From JAKQHY01 sp034429475 (GTDB taxonomy: Bacteria; Chloroflexota; Anaerolineae; B4-G1; SLSP01): a stretch of 63,258 bases of DNA. The translations under genes and the position numbers were made by a program. This document shows positions 25,308 to 33,197 of the stretch, one piece after another. Every line of letters begins with the position of its first letter. Positions within the stretch are counted from its first letter, which is position 1. The notes below the pieces were generated by a model that had not been told where the DNA came from, did no database searches, and saw only the letters and a program-made list of their open reading frames with translations. The DNA lies in the NCBI GenBank assembly GCA_034429475.1, contig DAOUGD010000101.1, positions 1-63,258 of the forward strand, written 5' to 3'.

Positions 25308-26585
25308 ATGGAAGCGGTTTCGGCAACGGCTAAGACGAATCTGACCCCTACGGAAGCTTGTGCTTTGGAGCCTTCAGAAGGCTCCCGGATGCTCTCGGTG
25401 GTCATTCCGGCCTATAATGAAGAGGATGGTATCGCGGAGATTGTGGAGCGCGTGCTGGCGGTCGAAACGAAATTATCTGGGATCGGCGTGGGCTTGGAAT
25501 TGCTGGTCGTGGACGACGGTTCTAAGGATCGCACGGCAGAGATTGTACGCGGTTATCCTGCGGTGCGTTTGCTCCAACACAACCCTAATCGAGGGTACGG
25601 CGCGGCGCTCAAGACGGGTTTTTGTGCCGCGAAGGGTGATTTCCTGGGCTTCCTCGACGCCGACAGCACCTATCCGCCAGAATCATTCCCGGAACTCTGC
25701 CAGGCAATCCTCAATGGCGCGGATTTGGTGGTCGGCTCGCGGCGTTCCGGCGCGGAGAGCGGTATGCCGTTTGTGCGCAGGGTGGGGAACTTTATCTGGG
25801 CGAACCTGGTCACGGTGCTGAGTGGGCGGCCCGTGGTTGACCCGGCCAGTGGTATGCGCGTCTTTCGGCGCGAAACGCTGAATCAGCTCTATCCCCTGCC
25901 CGACGGGCTGAATTTTACCCCTGTCATGAGCATCCGCGCGGTTAATGAGGGCTTGAACTTTGCTGAGGTTCCCATGCCTTACAAGGAACGCGCCGGGCGC
26001 TCCAAGCTCAATGTGGTACGTGACGGTATGCGTTTTCTTCAGACCATTATCTGGACCACCCTGATGTATAATCCGGCGCGCCCCCTGGGAGGGATAGGCT
26101 TTGGTCTGTTCTGTGTGGGGATGATCCTTGCCCTGATCCTGGTAGGCGTGCGTTTGAGCGGGGTGGAGTATCTTGGCCCGTGGGGGGTCGCAGGCATTTT
26201 CACTGCGATGATTTTCGGGATGACGGGCTTCGATCTATTCGCTCTGGGCGCGACCTTCAATTATATTGTGGGACTATACAACAAAGATGTTGTGCAGAAA
26301 AGTCTGTTTGGACGCCCTATTTTCGATCCACCATTGGATCGTCATTTTGGGTGGATGGGGGTGCTTGCCGTGCTGGGCGGGCTGGTGTCAGGCCTCGTGA
26401 GTCTGATCCTCAGCCTGAGCGGTTGGAATATTGACCGTCTGTGGCTCTACCTGACAGCCGGGGCGATGCTGGTGCTCATGGGGATGCAGTTGGTCATCTT
26501 CTGGGTGATCATGCGTGTACTGGATGAACTGAATCAACGTGAGCGGCTCATCCGTGCGGATATGGAACGTGAGTATATTTGCTGA
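25308..26585 (+). CDS. GT2 with C-terminal membrane domain (GtrB/DPM-like)
   Basis: The catalytic domain starts LSVVIPAYNEEDGIAEI, with VVDDGSKDRTAEIV and GFLDADSTYPPE (DxD) and PYKERAGRSKLN, typical of polyprenyl-phosphate glycosyltransferases. About four membrane helices follow between residues 262 and 404, as in GtrB-like proteins. It would charge a polyprenyl phosphate with a sugar on the cytoplasmic side, like the enzyme at 3175 but membrane-integral. Its 425 residues are long for Dpm1 alone but normal for the membrane-anchored class. It begins 42 bases after the acetyltransferase and ends 6 bases before a radical SAM gene. Confidence 0.88.
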   Translation: MEAVSATAKTNLTPTEACALEPSEGSRMLSVVIPAYNEEDGIAEIVERVLAVETKLSGIGVGLELLVVDDGSKDRTAEIVRGYPAVRLLQHNPNRGYGAALKTGFCAAKGDFLGFLDADSTYPPESFPELCQAILNGADLVVGSRRSGAESGMPFVRRVGNFIWANLVTVLSGRPVVDPASGMRVFRRETLNQLYPLPDGLNFTPVMSIRAVNEGLNFAEVPMPYKERAGRSKLNVVRDGMRFLQTIIWTTLMYNPARPLGGIGFGLFCVGMILALILVGVRLSGVEYLGPWGVAGIFTAMIFGMTGFDLFALGATFNYIVGLYNKDVVQKSLFGRPIFDPPLDRHFGWMGVLAVLGGLVSGLVSLILSLSGWNIDRLWLYLTAGAMLVLMGMQLVIFWVIMRVLDELNQRERLIRADMEREYIC

Positions 26586-26591
26586 AAAGGT

Positions 26592-28253
26592 GTGCCTGTG
26601 GTTCAACAGAGACTTGTAGTTCCTGATTTTCCGAATACGGATGCGCTTCTGACCGAGCAACTCGCCAAACGCCCGCCGAGCGCCGTGGATATCTTGCTGG
26701 TCAATCCGCCTGCTCCGGATGGGGGGATATGGATTCGCAGCCAGCATCGGGTGGGACGCCGCTCCCGGGAGGGGATGATCTTTTCGCAGGTGGACCTGGC
26801 TCAGATGGCGGCGCTCTTCCCCGATTTCCGCGTCGAAGTCGTGGATGCGATATCCAAAAGGATGTCGTGGCGCGAATTTGAGCACTTGCTGGATGAAAGG
26901 CGCCCCCGGTACTACATCACCCAGGTCACTGCGCCTACGTTGCAAAATGATATGTTCGGCGCATTCCTGGCGAAAGCGCGCGGCGCGGTCACGATGGCCT
27001 TCGGCACTCACGTTACCCCCATGCCGGCCTCGACGATGAAGACCTACCCGGCGCTCGATTACGTGCTCCTGGGTGAGCCGGAGCTGACCTTGCGCGAACT
27101 GGTGGACGTTTCGGAGGCGCGCAATCGAGAGGCTGCGGCTCCTACACACCAGGAAGAAAGCGGGAATTCCTGGTGGCCGGCTGTCACCCTGGAATTTTCT
27201 GACCGCTTGAAGCGCCTGTTTACCACCACCGATCCGGAGTGGCAGCCCCTCTGGCGTGACCCACAACGCACGACTCATAACCACCAACTTGCCCACATCA
27301 AGGGTCTCGTCTGGCGGAACGCTGCTGAGATCGTGCTCAATCCACCACGCCCCTATATCGCCAACCTTGACGATCTGCCGCTGCCGCGCCACGACCTCTT
27401 GCCCGTGAAGACCTATCGCGCGCCGTTGGTGGGAGGGCCGTATGCTTTTGTCGTCCCTAGCCGGGGGTGTCCTGGGGGCTGCCGCTTCTGCATCAAGCAC
27501 GTTTCGTATGGCGCATCGGTACGTTACCGCGACCCCAAGGGTGTCGTGGATGAGCTGGAAACGTTGGTGGGCCTGGGCGTGCGCAAGATTCATATGTATA
27601 CCGATCTGTTTACCGTGAATCGTGAGCATGTGGCGGGGATTTGTGAGGGCATCCTGGAACGTAATCTGCCCGTCAAGTGGACGTGCAACAGCCGGGTGGA
27701 TTTCGTGGATTTGGAGATGCTGAAACTCATGCGGCGCGCCGGCTGTTGGATGATCTCCTGGGGCATTGAATCGGGCGATGACGCCATGCTCAAGCGTATG
27801 AAAAAAGGCATTACGCTGGAGAAGGTGGAGCAAGCATTGCGGTGGGCCAAAGAGGCTGACATTATGAACTGGGGCTATTTCATCATCGGTTTGCCTGGTG
27901 AGACTGAGGCCAGTATCCGCAAAACGATTGACTTTGCCAAGAGGTTGCCCCTCGATCTGGTGCTCTTCCACATCGCGGCGCCGCACCCCGGCACGCCTTT
28001 CTTCTTTGAGGTGGTGGAAAACGGATGGTTCCGCCCCGGCACCCGTTGGGAAGACGTGGATATGGATCGTTCCACTGTGCTGGATTACCCCGATCTCAAG
28101 GCTGAGGATCTGGAACGGTGGGCCAGGCGCGCTTTCCGCGAGTGGGCTTTCCGCCCCGGCCCTATGCTTACCTATCTCAGACTGCTGCTGGGCGATCTGG
28201 GCCTCATCAAGTCGGCGGTGCAAATCGGACTTGAGACTTTGGGTTGGAAGTAG
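26592..28253 (+). CDS. B12-binding-domain radical SAM protein
   Basis: The N-terminal part (VDILLVNPPAPDGG to LDYVLLGEPELTLREL) has the Rossmann-like layout of cobalamin-binding domains, although the DxHxxG histidine motif is not evident. The radical SAM site is CPGGCRFC with C293, C297 and C300, followed by GIESGDDAMLKRMKKGI. This is the BchE/hopanoid-methylase superfamily, which makes C-methylations and ring closures. Between residues 172 and 235 the protein has a low-complexity insertion where relatives usually have a short link; the DNA there contains a perfect 9-bp palindrome (27147-27175). The GTG start at 26592 follows AAAAGG. Substrate unknown. Confidence 0.82.
   Translation: MPVVQQRLVVPDFPNTDALLTEQLAKRPPSAVDILLVNPPAPDGGIWIRSQHRVGRRSREGMIFSQVDLAQMAALFPDFRVEVVDAISKRMSWREFEHLLDERRPRYYITQVTAPTLQNDMFGAFLAKARGAVTMAFGTHVTPMPASTMKTYPALDYVLLGEPELTLRELVDVSEARNREAAAPTHQEESGNSWWPAVTLEFSDRLKRLFTTTDPEWQPLWRDPQRTTHNHQLAHIKGLVWRNAAEIVLNPPRPYIANLDDLPLPRHDLLPVKTYRAPLVGGPYAFVVPSRGCPGGCRFCIKHVSYGASVRYRDPKGVVDELETLVGLGVRKIHMYTDLFTVNREHVAGICEGILERNLPVKWTCNSRVDFVDLEMLKLMRRAGCWMISWGIESGDDAMLKRMKKGITLEKVEQALRWAKEADIMNWGYFIIGLPGETEASIRKTIDFAKRLPLDLVLFHIAAPHPGTPFFFEVVENGWFRPGTRWEDVDMDRSTVLDYPDLKAEDLERWARRAFREWAFRPGPMLTYLRLLLGDLGLIKSAVQIGLETLGWK
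27147..27175. repeat. Palindrome inside the radical SAM gene
   Basis: CACCAGGAA (27147-27155) and TTCCTGGTG (27167-27175) are exact inverted repeats around an 11-base loop. They lie in the extra segment that separates the B12-like and radical SAM domains. The frame is kept open, as with palindromic elements that insert into genes without killing them. Confidence 0.5.
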
Positions 28254-28281
28254 CCACGCAAGCGAGGGAGCGATAAAACGG

Positions 28282-30177
28282 GTGAGTCCCTTAAAAACCC
28301 AAGCCCAAGACTTAACTCGGCACCTCCTATTTCCCTACATTGAATTGGGATGCGCACTGCTTGCCGGTGCGTTGTGGTTCGGAGGGAGAGTGTCGGCTCT
28401 TTGGCCGCTGCTGCTATTAGCATTGATGTGGAGCCTGTATTGGCTGCGTACCGGATTCTCGCTACGCCCAGCACTCTTTGATGTACTCCTGGGACTCTTT
28501 GTGCTATCTGCCTTGATGGGGACCCAGACGGCCTACGCGCCGGCTCCGGCATGGGGCAAGTTCTGGCTCATTGTGGGCGCCTGGGGAATCTACTATGCCC
28601 TGGTTCACCAGCCGGATAGCGTGCATCTTTACGGGGCGCTTTCCGTTGGTGGACTTTTGGGTGTGGCGCTCGCGGTCTGTTTCTTTATGGTCAACCCGTG
28701 GGATGCTGTGCCCATCAAGGTGTCGGTATTAACCGCGTTAGGGAAGGCGATCGCGACGTTGCTTCCCACTTTGACAACACAACAGGTCAACCCCAACGTG
28801 TTTGGTGGGTTGCTGGCGATGATACTGCCCTTTTATGCGCCGCTCATCTTACTGGCCCATAAAGAAACCTCTCTGCGGTTGCCCAACGAGGGGCGGCGCA
28901 CCCTGCTTCCATTTCTCTGGTTGGTAGCGGCGGGGGTGGTGCTGCTGAGCCTGCTGGTGACCACCACACGAGGGGCATGGCTGGCTGTGTTGGTGACCGG
29001 CTCCCTCTGGGGATTTTGGCTGAAACTGGAACGCCAGTTCCCACCCCAGGTGCGCCTGAGATGGTTGATGGGATTGCTTCTCTTTGGCGGTGTACTGACC
29101 GGGGGCGCGACTTATGTAATTTTGACGTATAACTTGCCTGGCGCGGGGGCATTGACCAACCGATTGACCTTGTTTACAAATTCGCTGCCTCTGGCGCGGG
29201 ATTACGTTCTCACGGGGGCGGGATTGGGGACGTTCCAGATGAATTTCTCCATCTACACGTTGCTCATTCATGTGGGTTATATCATTAACAGTCATAATCT
29301 GTTTGTCAATCTCCTTGTGGAGCAAGGCGCGTTGGGACTGGCGCTCTATCTGGGTTTGGTGGCGCTCTGTATCGGCCAGGGAGGGCGGGCACTGCACCGG
29401 GCTTCCCCGCAACAAAGTCGGATCATTGAGGCCGGGTTAGCCTCGCTGGGGGTGCTTCTCCTCCATGGGCAAGTGGAGGACATCCTTTACGGAAGTCAGT
29501 GGTTGCCATTACTTTTCGTCCCTTTTGCCATCGTGCGAGGGGGAGGAATGATGGTGGGTGAGACGAAGTCCCTTCACACCCCCCTGACGTGGCGGCGGAC
29601 GGCCCTGGCGGCAGGGATGGTGCTGATTTTGAGCATTGTCTTTTGGCGTCCGCTCTTGGCGCAGAGCTATGCCAGTCTGGGGGCGATGCGCCAGGCGCGG
29701 CTGGAACTCGCGCGTTATGAGTTCGGGCGCACTCCGGGGTTCATCATGGATTCTGTGCGGCAGCAGGAAGATTTGGGAGAGGTCATTGCGCTTTTTGAAC
29801 GCGCCATTGCCTTCAATCCGGCCAATGTGACGGCGCGGCAGCGGTTAGCAGGTATTCAGCTTTCGCAAGGGGAGTATGCCGCTGCCCTTCGCCACCTCGA
29901 AATTGCCTGGAAGTCGGGATCCCAGGATTCTGTGACGCGGATGTTGTTGGGGGATGCGCTGGTCGCTCATGGGCGGGTAGACGAGGCCGCGAAGATCCTC
30001 AACGACCTTCCCTGGGCTAAAGTTCGTCTGGAAGGTCAGGCTTGGAGCCGTTACGGGGAGCGCGATGATTTTGCACGGGCCGCTCACGCCTGGCGCACGA
30101 TAGCGCTGTTGGAGCCGGAGTACGCAGAAGCGGCTCTGCAAAGGGCTAACGAAGCCGAAATACGTATGATGCCGTAG
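28282..30177 (+). CDS. Wzy/O-antigen-ligase-like protein with TPR tail
   Basis: The GTG at 28282 lies after GAGGGAG and gives 631 residues; an open frame extends upstream but overlaps the radical SAM gene out of frame. About ten to twelve hydrophobic helices fill residues 15-490. INSHNLFVNLLVEQGALGL is the signature loop of the Wzy_C/WaaL family, which polymerises or ligates undecaprenyl-linked glycans at the outer face of the membrane. From about 490 to the end the protein is soluble with TPR-like helices (AIAFNPANVTARQRLAG, ALRHLEIAW, VDEAAKILNDL). A TPR fusion is also known for some glycoprotein oligosaccharyl-ligases, so protein O-glycosylation is an alternative role. Confidence 0.83.
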   Translation: MSPLKTQAQDLTRHLLFPYIELGCALLAGALWFGGRVSALWPLLLLALMWSLYWLRTGFSLRPALFDVLLGLFVLSALMGTQTAYAPAPAWGKFWLIVGAWGIYYALVHQPDSVHLYGALSVGGLLGVALAVCFFMVNPWDAVPIKVSVLTALGKAIATLLPTLTTQQVNPNVFGGLLAMILPFYAPLILLAHKETSLRLPNEGRRTLLPFLWLVAAGVVLLSLLVTTTRGAWLAVLVTGSLWGFWLKLERQFPPQVRLRWLMGLLLFGGVLTGGATYVILTYNLPGAGALTNRLTLFTNSLPLARDYVLTGAGLGTFQMNFSIYTLLIHVGYIINSHNLFVNLLVEQGALGLALYLGLVALCIGQGGRALHRASPQQSRIIEAGLASLGVLLLHGQVEDILYGSQWLPLLFVPFAIVRGGGMMVGETKSLHTPLTWRRTALAAGMVLILSIVFWRPLLAQSYASLGAMRQARLELARYEFGRTPGFIMDSVRQQEDLGEVIALFERAIAFNPANVTARQRLAGIQLSQGEYAAALRHLEIAWKSGSQDSVTRMLLGDALVAHGRVDEAAKILNDLPWAKVRLEGQAWSRYGERDDFARAAHAWRTIALLEPEYAEAALQRANEAEIRMMP

Positions 30178-30205
30178 TGTCAATCGGGAATTGGAGGAAG
30201 TCCAT

Positions 30206-32848
30206 TTGAACAGGTCTAGGCGTATCGGGATAGTCGGGCTGATCGTCTGCCTGTTGTTGGGGAGTGGCGGCGAAACGAGCGTGGCGCAGGTAGATAGCAC
30301 GCTTTGGTCGGAGCCGCTGAACCTGTCGTACTCTGGGGCGGCGGAAGCGCCCGTGTTGGTGGCCGGCGCTGAAGATCAGCATCAGGTCTTTTGGTGGGAT
30401 CGCTTCGACGGCATCATGACTTCCTATACGACGGATGGGGATCAGTGGTCTCCTGCCGCAGCCGCCCCCATTCAATGGGTTGAGGTGGACGAGGGCGCTG
30501 GGGCTGAGGTAATCACTGCAACGGTGGCTAGTATGCCTCAGATTGTGGGGGGGGACGAGGCGGCTCTCGCGTTGTGGCTGGGGGAGGCTGTGGAGGGAAC
30601 AGAAATCCGGCCTTTGCTCTACAGTCGCCTTAGCCTTGGTACGGCCCTCTGGACGGCGCCCGAACCACTGGCCGAATCGGCTGCGGATTGGGAAATAACA
30701 AGAGACCTTCAGGGCGCCTGGCACCTGGTTTATCGTCAGCCCCAACAGTTGGAAACTTTTCCGGCCGGCATCTACTACCAACATTCTATGGATGGCGGGG
30801 TTAGCTGGTCAGCCCCGACGGCTGTGTATACGTCGCTCTACGTTCGACTTTGGCCGGTAGAGACATCCTACCTTTCTGTCGCTGCTGACGGGTTGGGTAA
30901 CGTGTTGGTGAGTTGGGATGATCCGAGGCAAGAGCGCACTTTTTATACGCTTTCAACTGACGACGGCGTTTCTTGGAATGCCCCTGTCGAATTGCGCGAT
31001 GGTGATACCGTCGGACAACACGCTCGTTTTGTGGCACTGCCCGCCGCGTCGAGGGGAAAGGAACATTCGGAGATTTTGATGTTGTGGCAGCAAAGAGGGG
31101 GCGCCGCCGCCTGTGTTCTGATGCAGCAGCGTTCGGAGGATGGCGGGAAAACATGGGATGTTGCATCGCGAGTCCTGACAGATCTGACCTCATGCTCCGC
31201 TCAAGTTGCGACGATGTCAAACCCTGCGGGTGAGGTGTTTCTGAAACAGGGAGAAGGAGCCGAGAGTTTGCTTCTGGCAGTATGGAATGGAGCGCAATGG
31301 TCGAGCATTCTTCCTTTGAATTTCAGTTTTGAGAATCCGGCGACAGGTGAGATGAATTACCTGGGAGCGCTCCAGGTCCAGGTGACGCAAAATAATGCGT
31401 TAATGATGGCGGGGCAGGGTCAAGATGGTGAGATTTGGGTGCTGCAAGGCCAAGTGGATGCAGCGGCGTGGGCTTTTGCGCCGCCATCACCGTGGTCAAA
31501 ATATGAGATTGTCTCTGACAAGGCGATGTTGGCTGACTTACCGGCGGTTGCGTTGGATTCTGAGGGGCGTGTTCACCTATTGTGGAGCGCGGCTCTCGCT
31601 GCGGATCGGCCCGAGACCGCGCTCTATTATAGTTGCTGGGATGGGGAAGCCTGGAGTCGCCCCACGGTGGTGCTGGGCGTTGAGGATGGGATGGCCCGGT
31701 CGCCGGCGTTGGCATTGGTGGATGGAATCCTTCACGCGGTGTGGAGCGGTGGCGCGACGGGTACTGTATTCTACAGTTGGGCCTATCCGCGTGACGCCTA
31801 TGCGGCCAGTAGTTGGAGTGCGCCCTACCGGTTGGGTGAGAGCGATGTGGCCAGTTCTCCGACGATTGCCGTTGATTTGTGGAATCGGTTGCACGTGGTT
31901 TATGCTGTGCCGCTCAACGAAGGTCGCGGAATCTATTACACGCGCACGGACGATAATGGTGAATCGTGGTTAGATGTTGTGCGGATTTTTGACGCTGCTA
32001 CAGATCATTGGACTGGAGTTGACCACCCAAGTGTGACGGTTGATGAACGGGGAATGTTGCATGTGGTCTGGGTGCGCACGTCGTTGCCCGACTATGGACC
32101 GCCTCAAGGGGTATACTATGCGCAATCCACCAATAACGGTAAAACGTGGTCAGAGGCTAGAATCCTCACCGATGGCGCCTATGATTGGCCGCAGTTAGCG
32201 ACAACCTTGGCGGGGCAAATTATTGTGATCTGGCAGGATTTGACGCGCTATGTTAGTCAATATCGCGTGTCAGACAATTATGGACAGACTTGGGGGTATG
32301 TTTCCCAAATCCGTGGCTTGGAGGCTATGAAAGGCCGCATAACCCTGAGCAACGACAATACGGGTGGCGTGCATCTAGCGGCGCTCGATATAGAAACTGC
32401 GATAGGCGTTGAATTGATACACCTTACTTTTGTTGATGGACAATGGCTCCTTTCAGATCCTGCCGATCTGGAGCATATTTACTCACCCGTAGGTGGCGCT
32501 GTGCCTTTAGTTTCCGGTGATCTGGGTTTAATGGATGTGGTAGGAACTGGCACCCAACGGGGAGACCATGAGCCGGTGTTGAGTCTCTGGCATACACGTC
32601 GTACCATTGAAAGTCGCGCCGCGATCGATCCGGGTGTTCAGCTTAACCCAACCCCCACGTTGCTGCCTAGCCCCACGCCGGCGCCATCCCCCACACCGCG
32701 GCTGGCGGTCAATCCGAGCGCGCCGCAACCGTCGGTGCCGGTTATCGCATTAGGCCCGATTTCCTTTCCTGTTTTGGCTTTCGGTGGGATCGGGATCGCA
32801 CTCTTTCTGGTAGGAAGTGTCGTGATATGGAAACTGACGAAACGTTAG
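30206..32848 (+). CDS. Membrane-anchored Asp-box (BNR) beta-propeller protein
   Basis: GGAGG at 30193-30197 favours the TTG at 30206, giving 880 residues. A signal peptide (IGIVGLIVCLLLGSGG) precedes a series of Asp-box motifs (SMDGGVSW, STDDGVSW, SEDGGKTW, RTDDNGESW, STNNGKTW) typical of sialidase-like propellers, probably two propellers in tandem. No sialidase Arg triad or catalytic Tyr/Glu pattern is obvious, so it may only bind glycans. A Pro/Thr linker (TPTLLPSPTPAPSPTPR) leads to a C-terminal membrane helix ending VVIWKLTKR. The protein at 50052 has the same plan. It starts 28 bases after the Wzy-like gene. Confidence 0.83.
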   Translation: MNRSRRIGIVGLIVCLLLGSGGETSVAQVDSTLWSEPLNLSYSGAAEAPVLVAGAEDQHQVFWWDRFDGIMTSYTTDGDQWSPAAAAPIQWVEVDEGAGAEVITATVASMPQIVGGDEAALALWLGEAVEGTEIRPLLYSRLSLGTALWTAPEPLAESAADWEITRDLQGAWHLVYRQPQQLETFPAGIYYQHSMDGGVSWSAPTAVYTSLYVRLWPVETSYLSVAADGLGNVLVSWDDPRQERTFYTLSTDDGVSWNAPVELRDGDTVGQHARFVALPAASRGKEHSEILMLWQQRGGAAACVLMQQRSEDGGKTWDVASRVLTDLTSCSAQVATMSNPAGEVFLKQGEGAESLLLAVWNGAQWSSILPLNFSFENPATGEMNYLGALQVQVTQNNALMMAGQGQDGEIWVLQGQVDAAAWAFAPPSPWSKYEIVSDKAMLADLPAVALDSEGRVHLLWSAALAADRPETALYYSCWDGEAWSRPTVVLGVEDGMARSPALALVDGILHAVWSGGATGTVFYSWAYPRDAYAASSWSAPYRLGESDVASSPTIAVDLWNRLHVVYAVPLNEGRGIYYTRTDDNGESWLDVVRIFDAATDHWTGVDHPSVTVDERGMLHVVWVRTSLPDYGPPQGVYYAQSTNNGKTWSEARILTDGAYDWPQLATTLAGQIIVIWQDLTRYVSQYRVSDNYGQTWGYVSQIRGLEAMKGRITLSNDNTGGVHLAALDIETAIGVELIHLTFVDGQWLLSDPADLEHIYSPVGGAVPLVSGDLGLMDVVGTGTQRGDHEPVLSLWHTRRTIESRAAIDPGVQLNPTPTLLPSPTPAPSPTPRLAVNPSAPQPSVPVIALGPISFPVLAFGGIGIALFLVGSVVIWKLTKR

Positions 32849-32860
32849 CTGTCCGCCTAC

Positions 32861-32890
32861 TTGCAAAATCCTATTGGTATATGCTATGAT
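32861..32890 (+). promoter_or_regulatory. Sigma70-like promoter for the ACP gene
   Basis: TTGCAA (32861-32866) and TATGAT (32885-32890) are separated by 18 bases. They lie in a 63-base gap before the acyl carrier protein gene, whose ribosome site AAAGGAG begins about ten bases downstream. Both boxes differ from consensus at two positions or fewer. Confidence 0.5.
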
Positions 32891-32911
32891 CAAAGTACAA
32901 AGGAGAAACTG

Positions 32912-33175
32912 ATGTCTGAAACAACCCCGATAGAAACCAAAATCCGGAGCTACATCCTGGAAAACTTCCTTTATACTGCGGATGAAGGAAAGCTTAAAAA
33001 CACCGATTCCTTTCTCGAAGATGGGATTGTGGATTCCACCGGCATTCTGGAGTTGTTGATGTTTGTGGAGGAGACTTTTGGCATTCACGTGGAGGATGAG
33101 GAAGTCCTCCCCGACAATTTTGACTCTGTCGAGCGTCTGAAACGCTACATCCAAACGAAGATGGAGGAGAAGTAA
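32912..33175 (+). CDS. Acyl carrier protein
   Basis: AAAGGAGAAA selects the ATG at 32912, giving an acidic 87-residue protein. DGIVDSTGILELLMFVEE holds the phosphopantetheine-accepting S42 in the DS(T) context of carrier proteins, followed by FGIHVEDEEVLPDNFDSVERL, the helix II-III region. It is not the housekeeping AcpP (which reads DSLD) but the specialised type found with amidotransferases and AMP-ligases in secondary and surface-glycan clusters. It directly precedes an asparagine-synthetase-like gene. The ligase at 61695 or the adenylation domain at 42908 might load it. Confidence 0.9.
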   Translation: MSETTPIETKIRSYILENFLYTADEGKLKNTDSFLEDGIVDSTGILELLMFVEETFGIHVEDEEVLPDNFDSVERLKRYIQTKMEEK

Positions 33176-33197
33176 TCCTGTTTGAGGTAGGTTAACG

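Noticed and set aside
26388..28223. Long minus-strand open frame of 611 codons
   Set aside because: It lies opposite the radical SAM gene with clear motifs; its product is His/Arg/Gln-rich without domains, as expected for the antisense of a GC-rich gene.
30206..32848. Catalytic sialidase
   Set aside because: Asp-boxes alone mark the propeller fold; I could not find the arginine triad or Tyr/Glu pair needed for sialidase activity.
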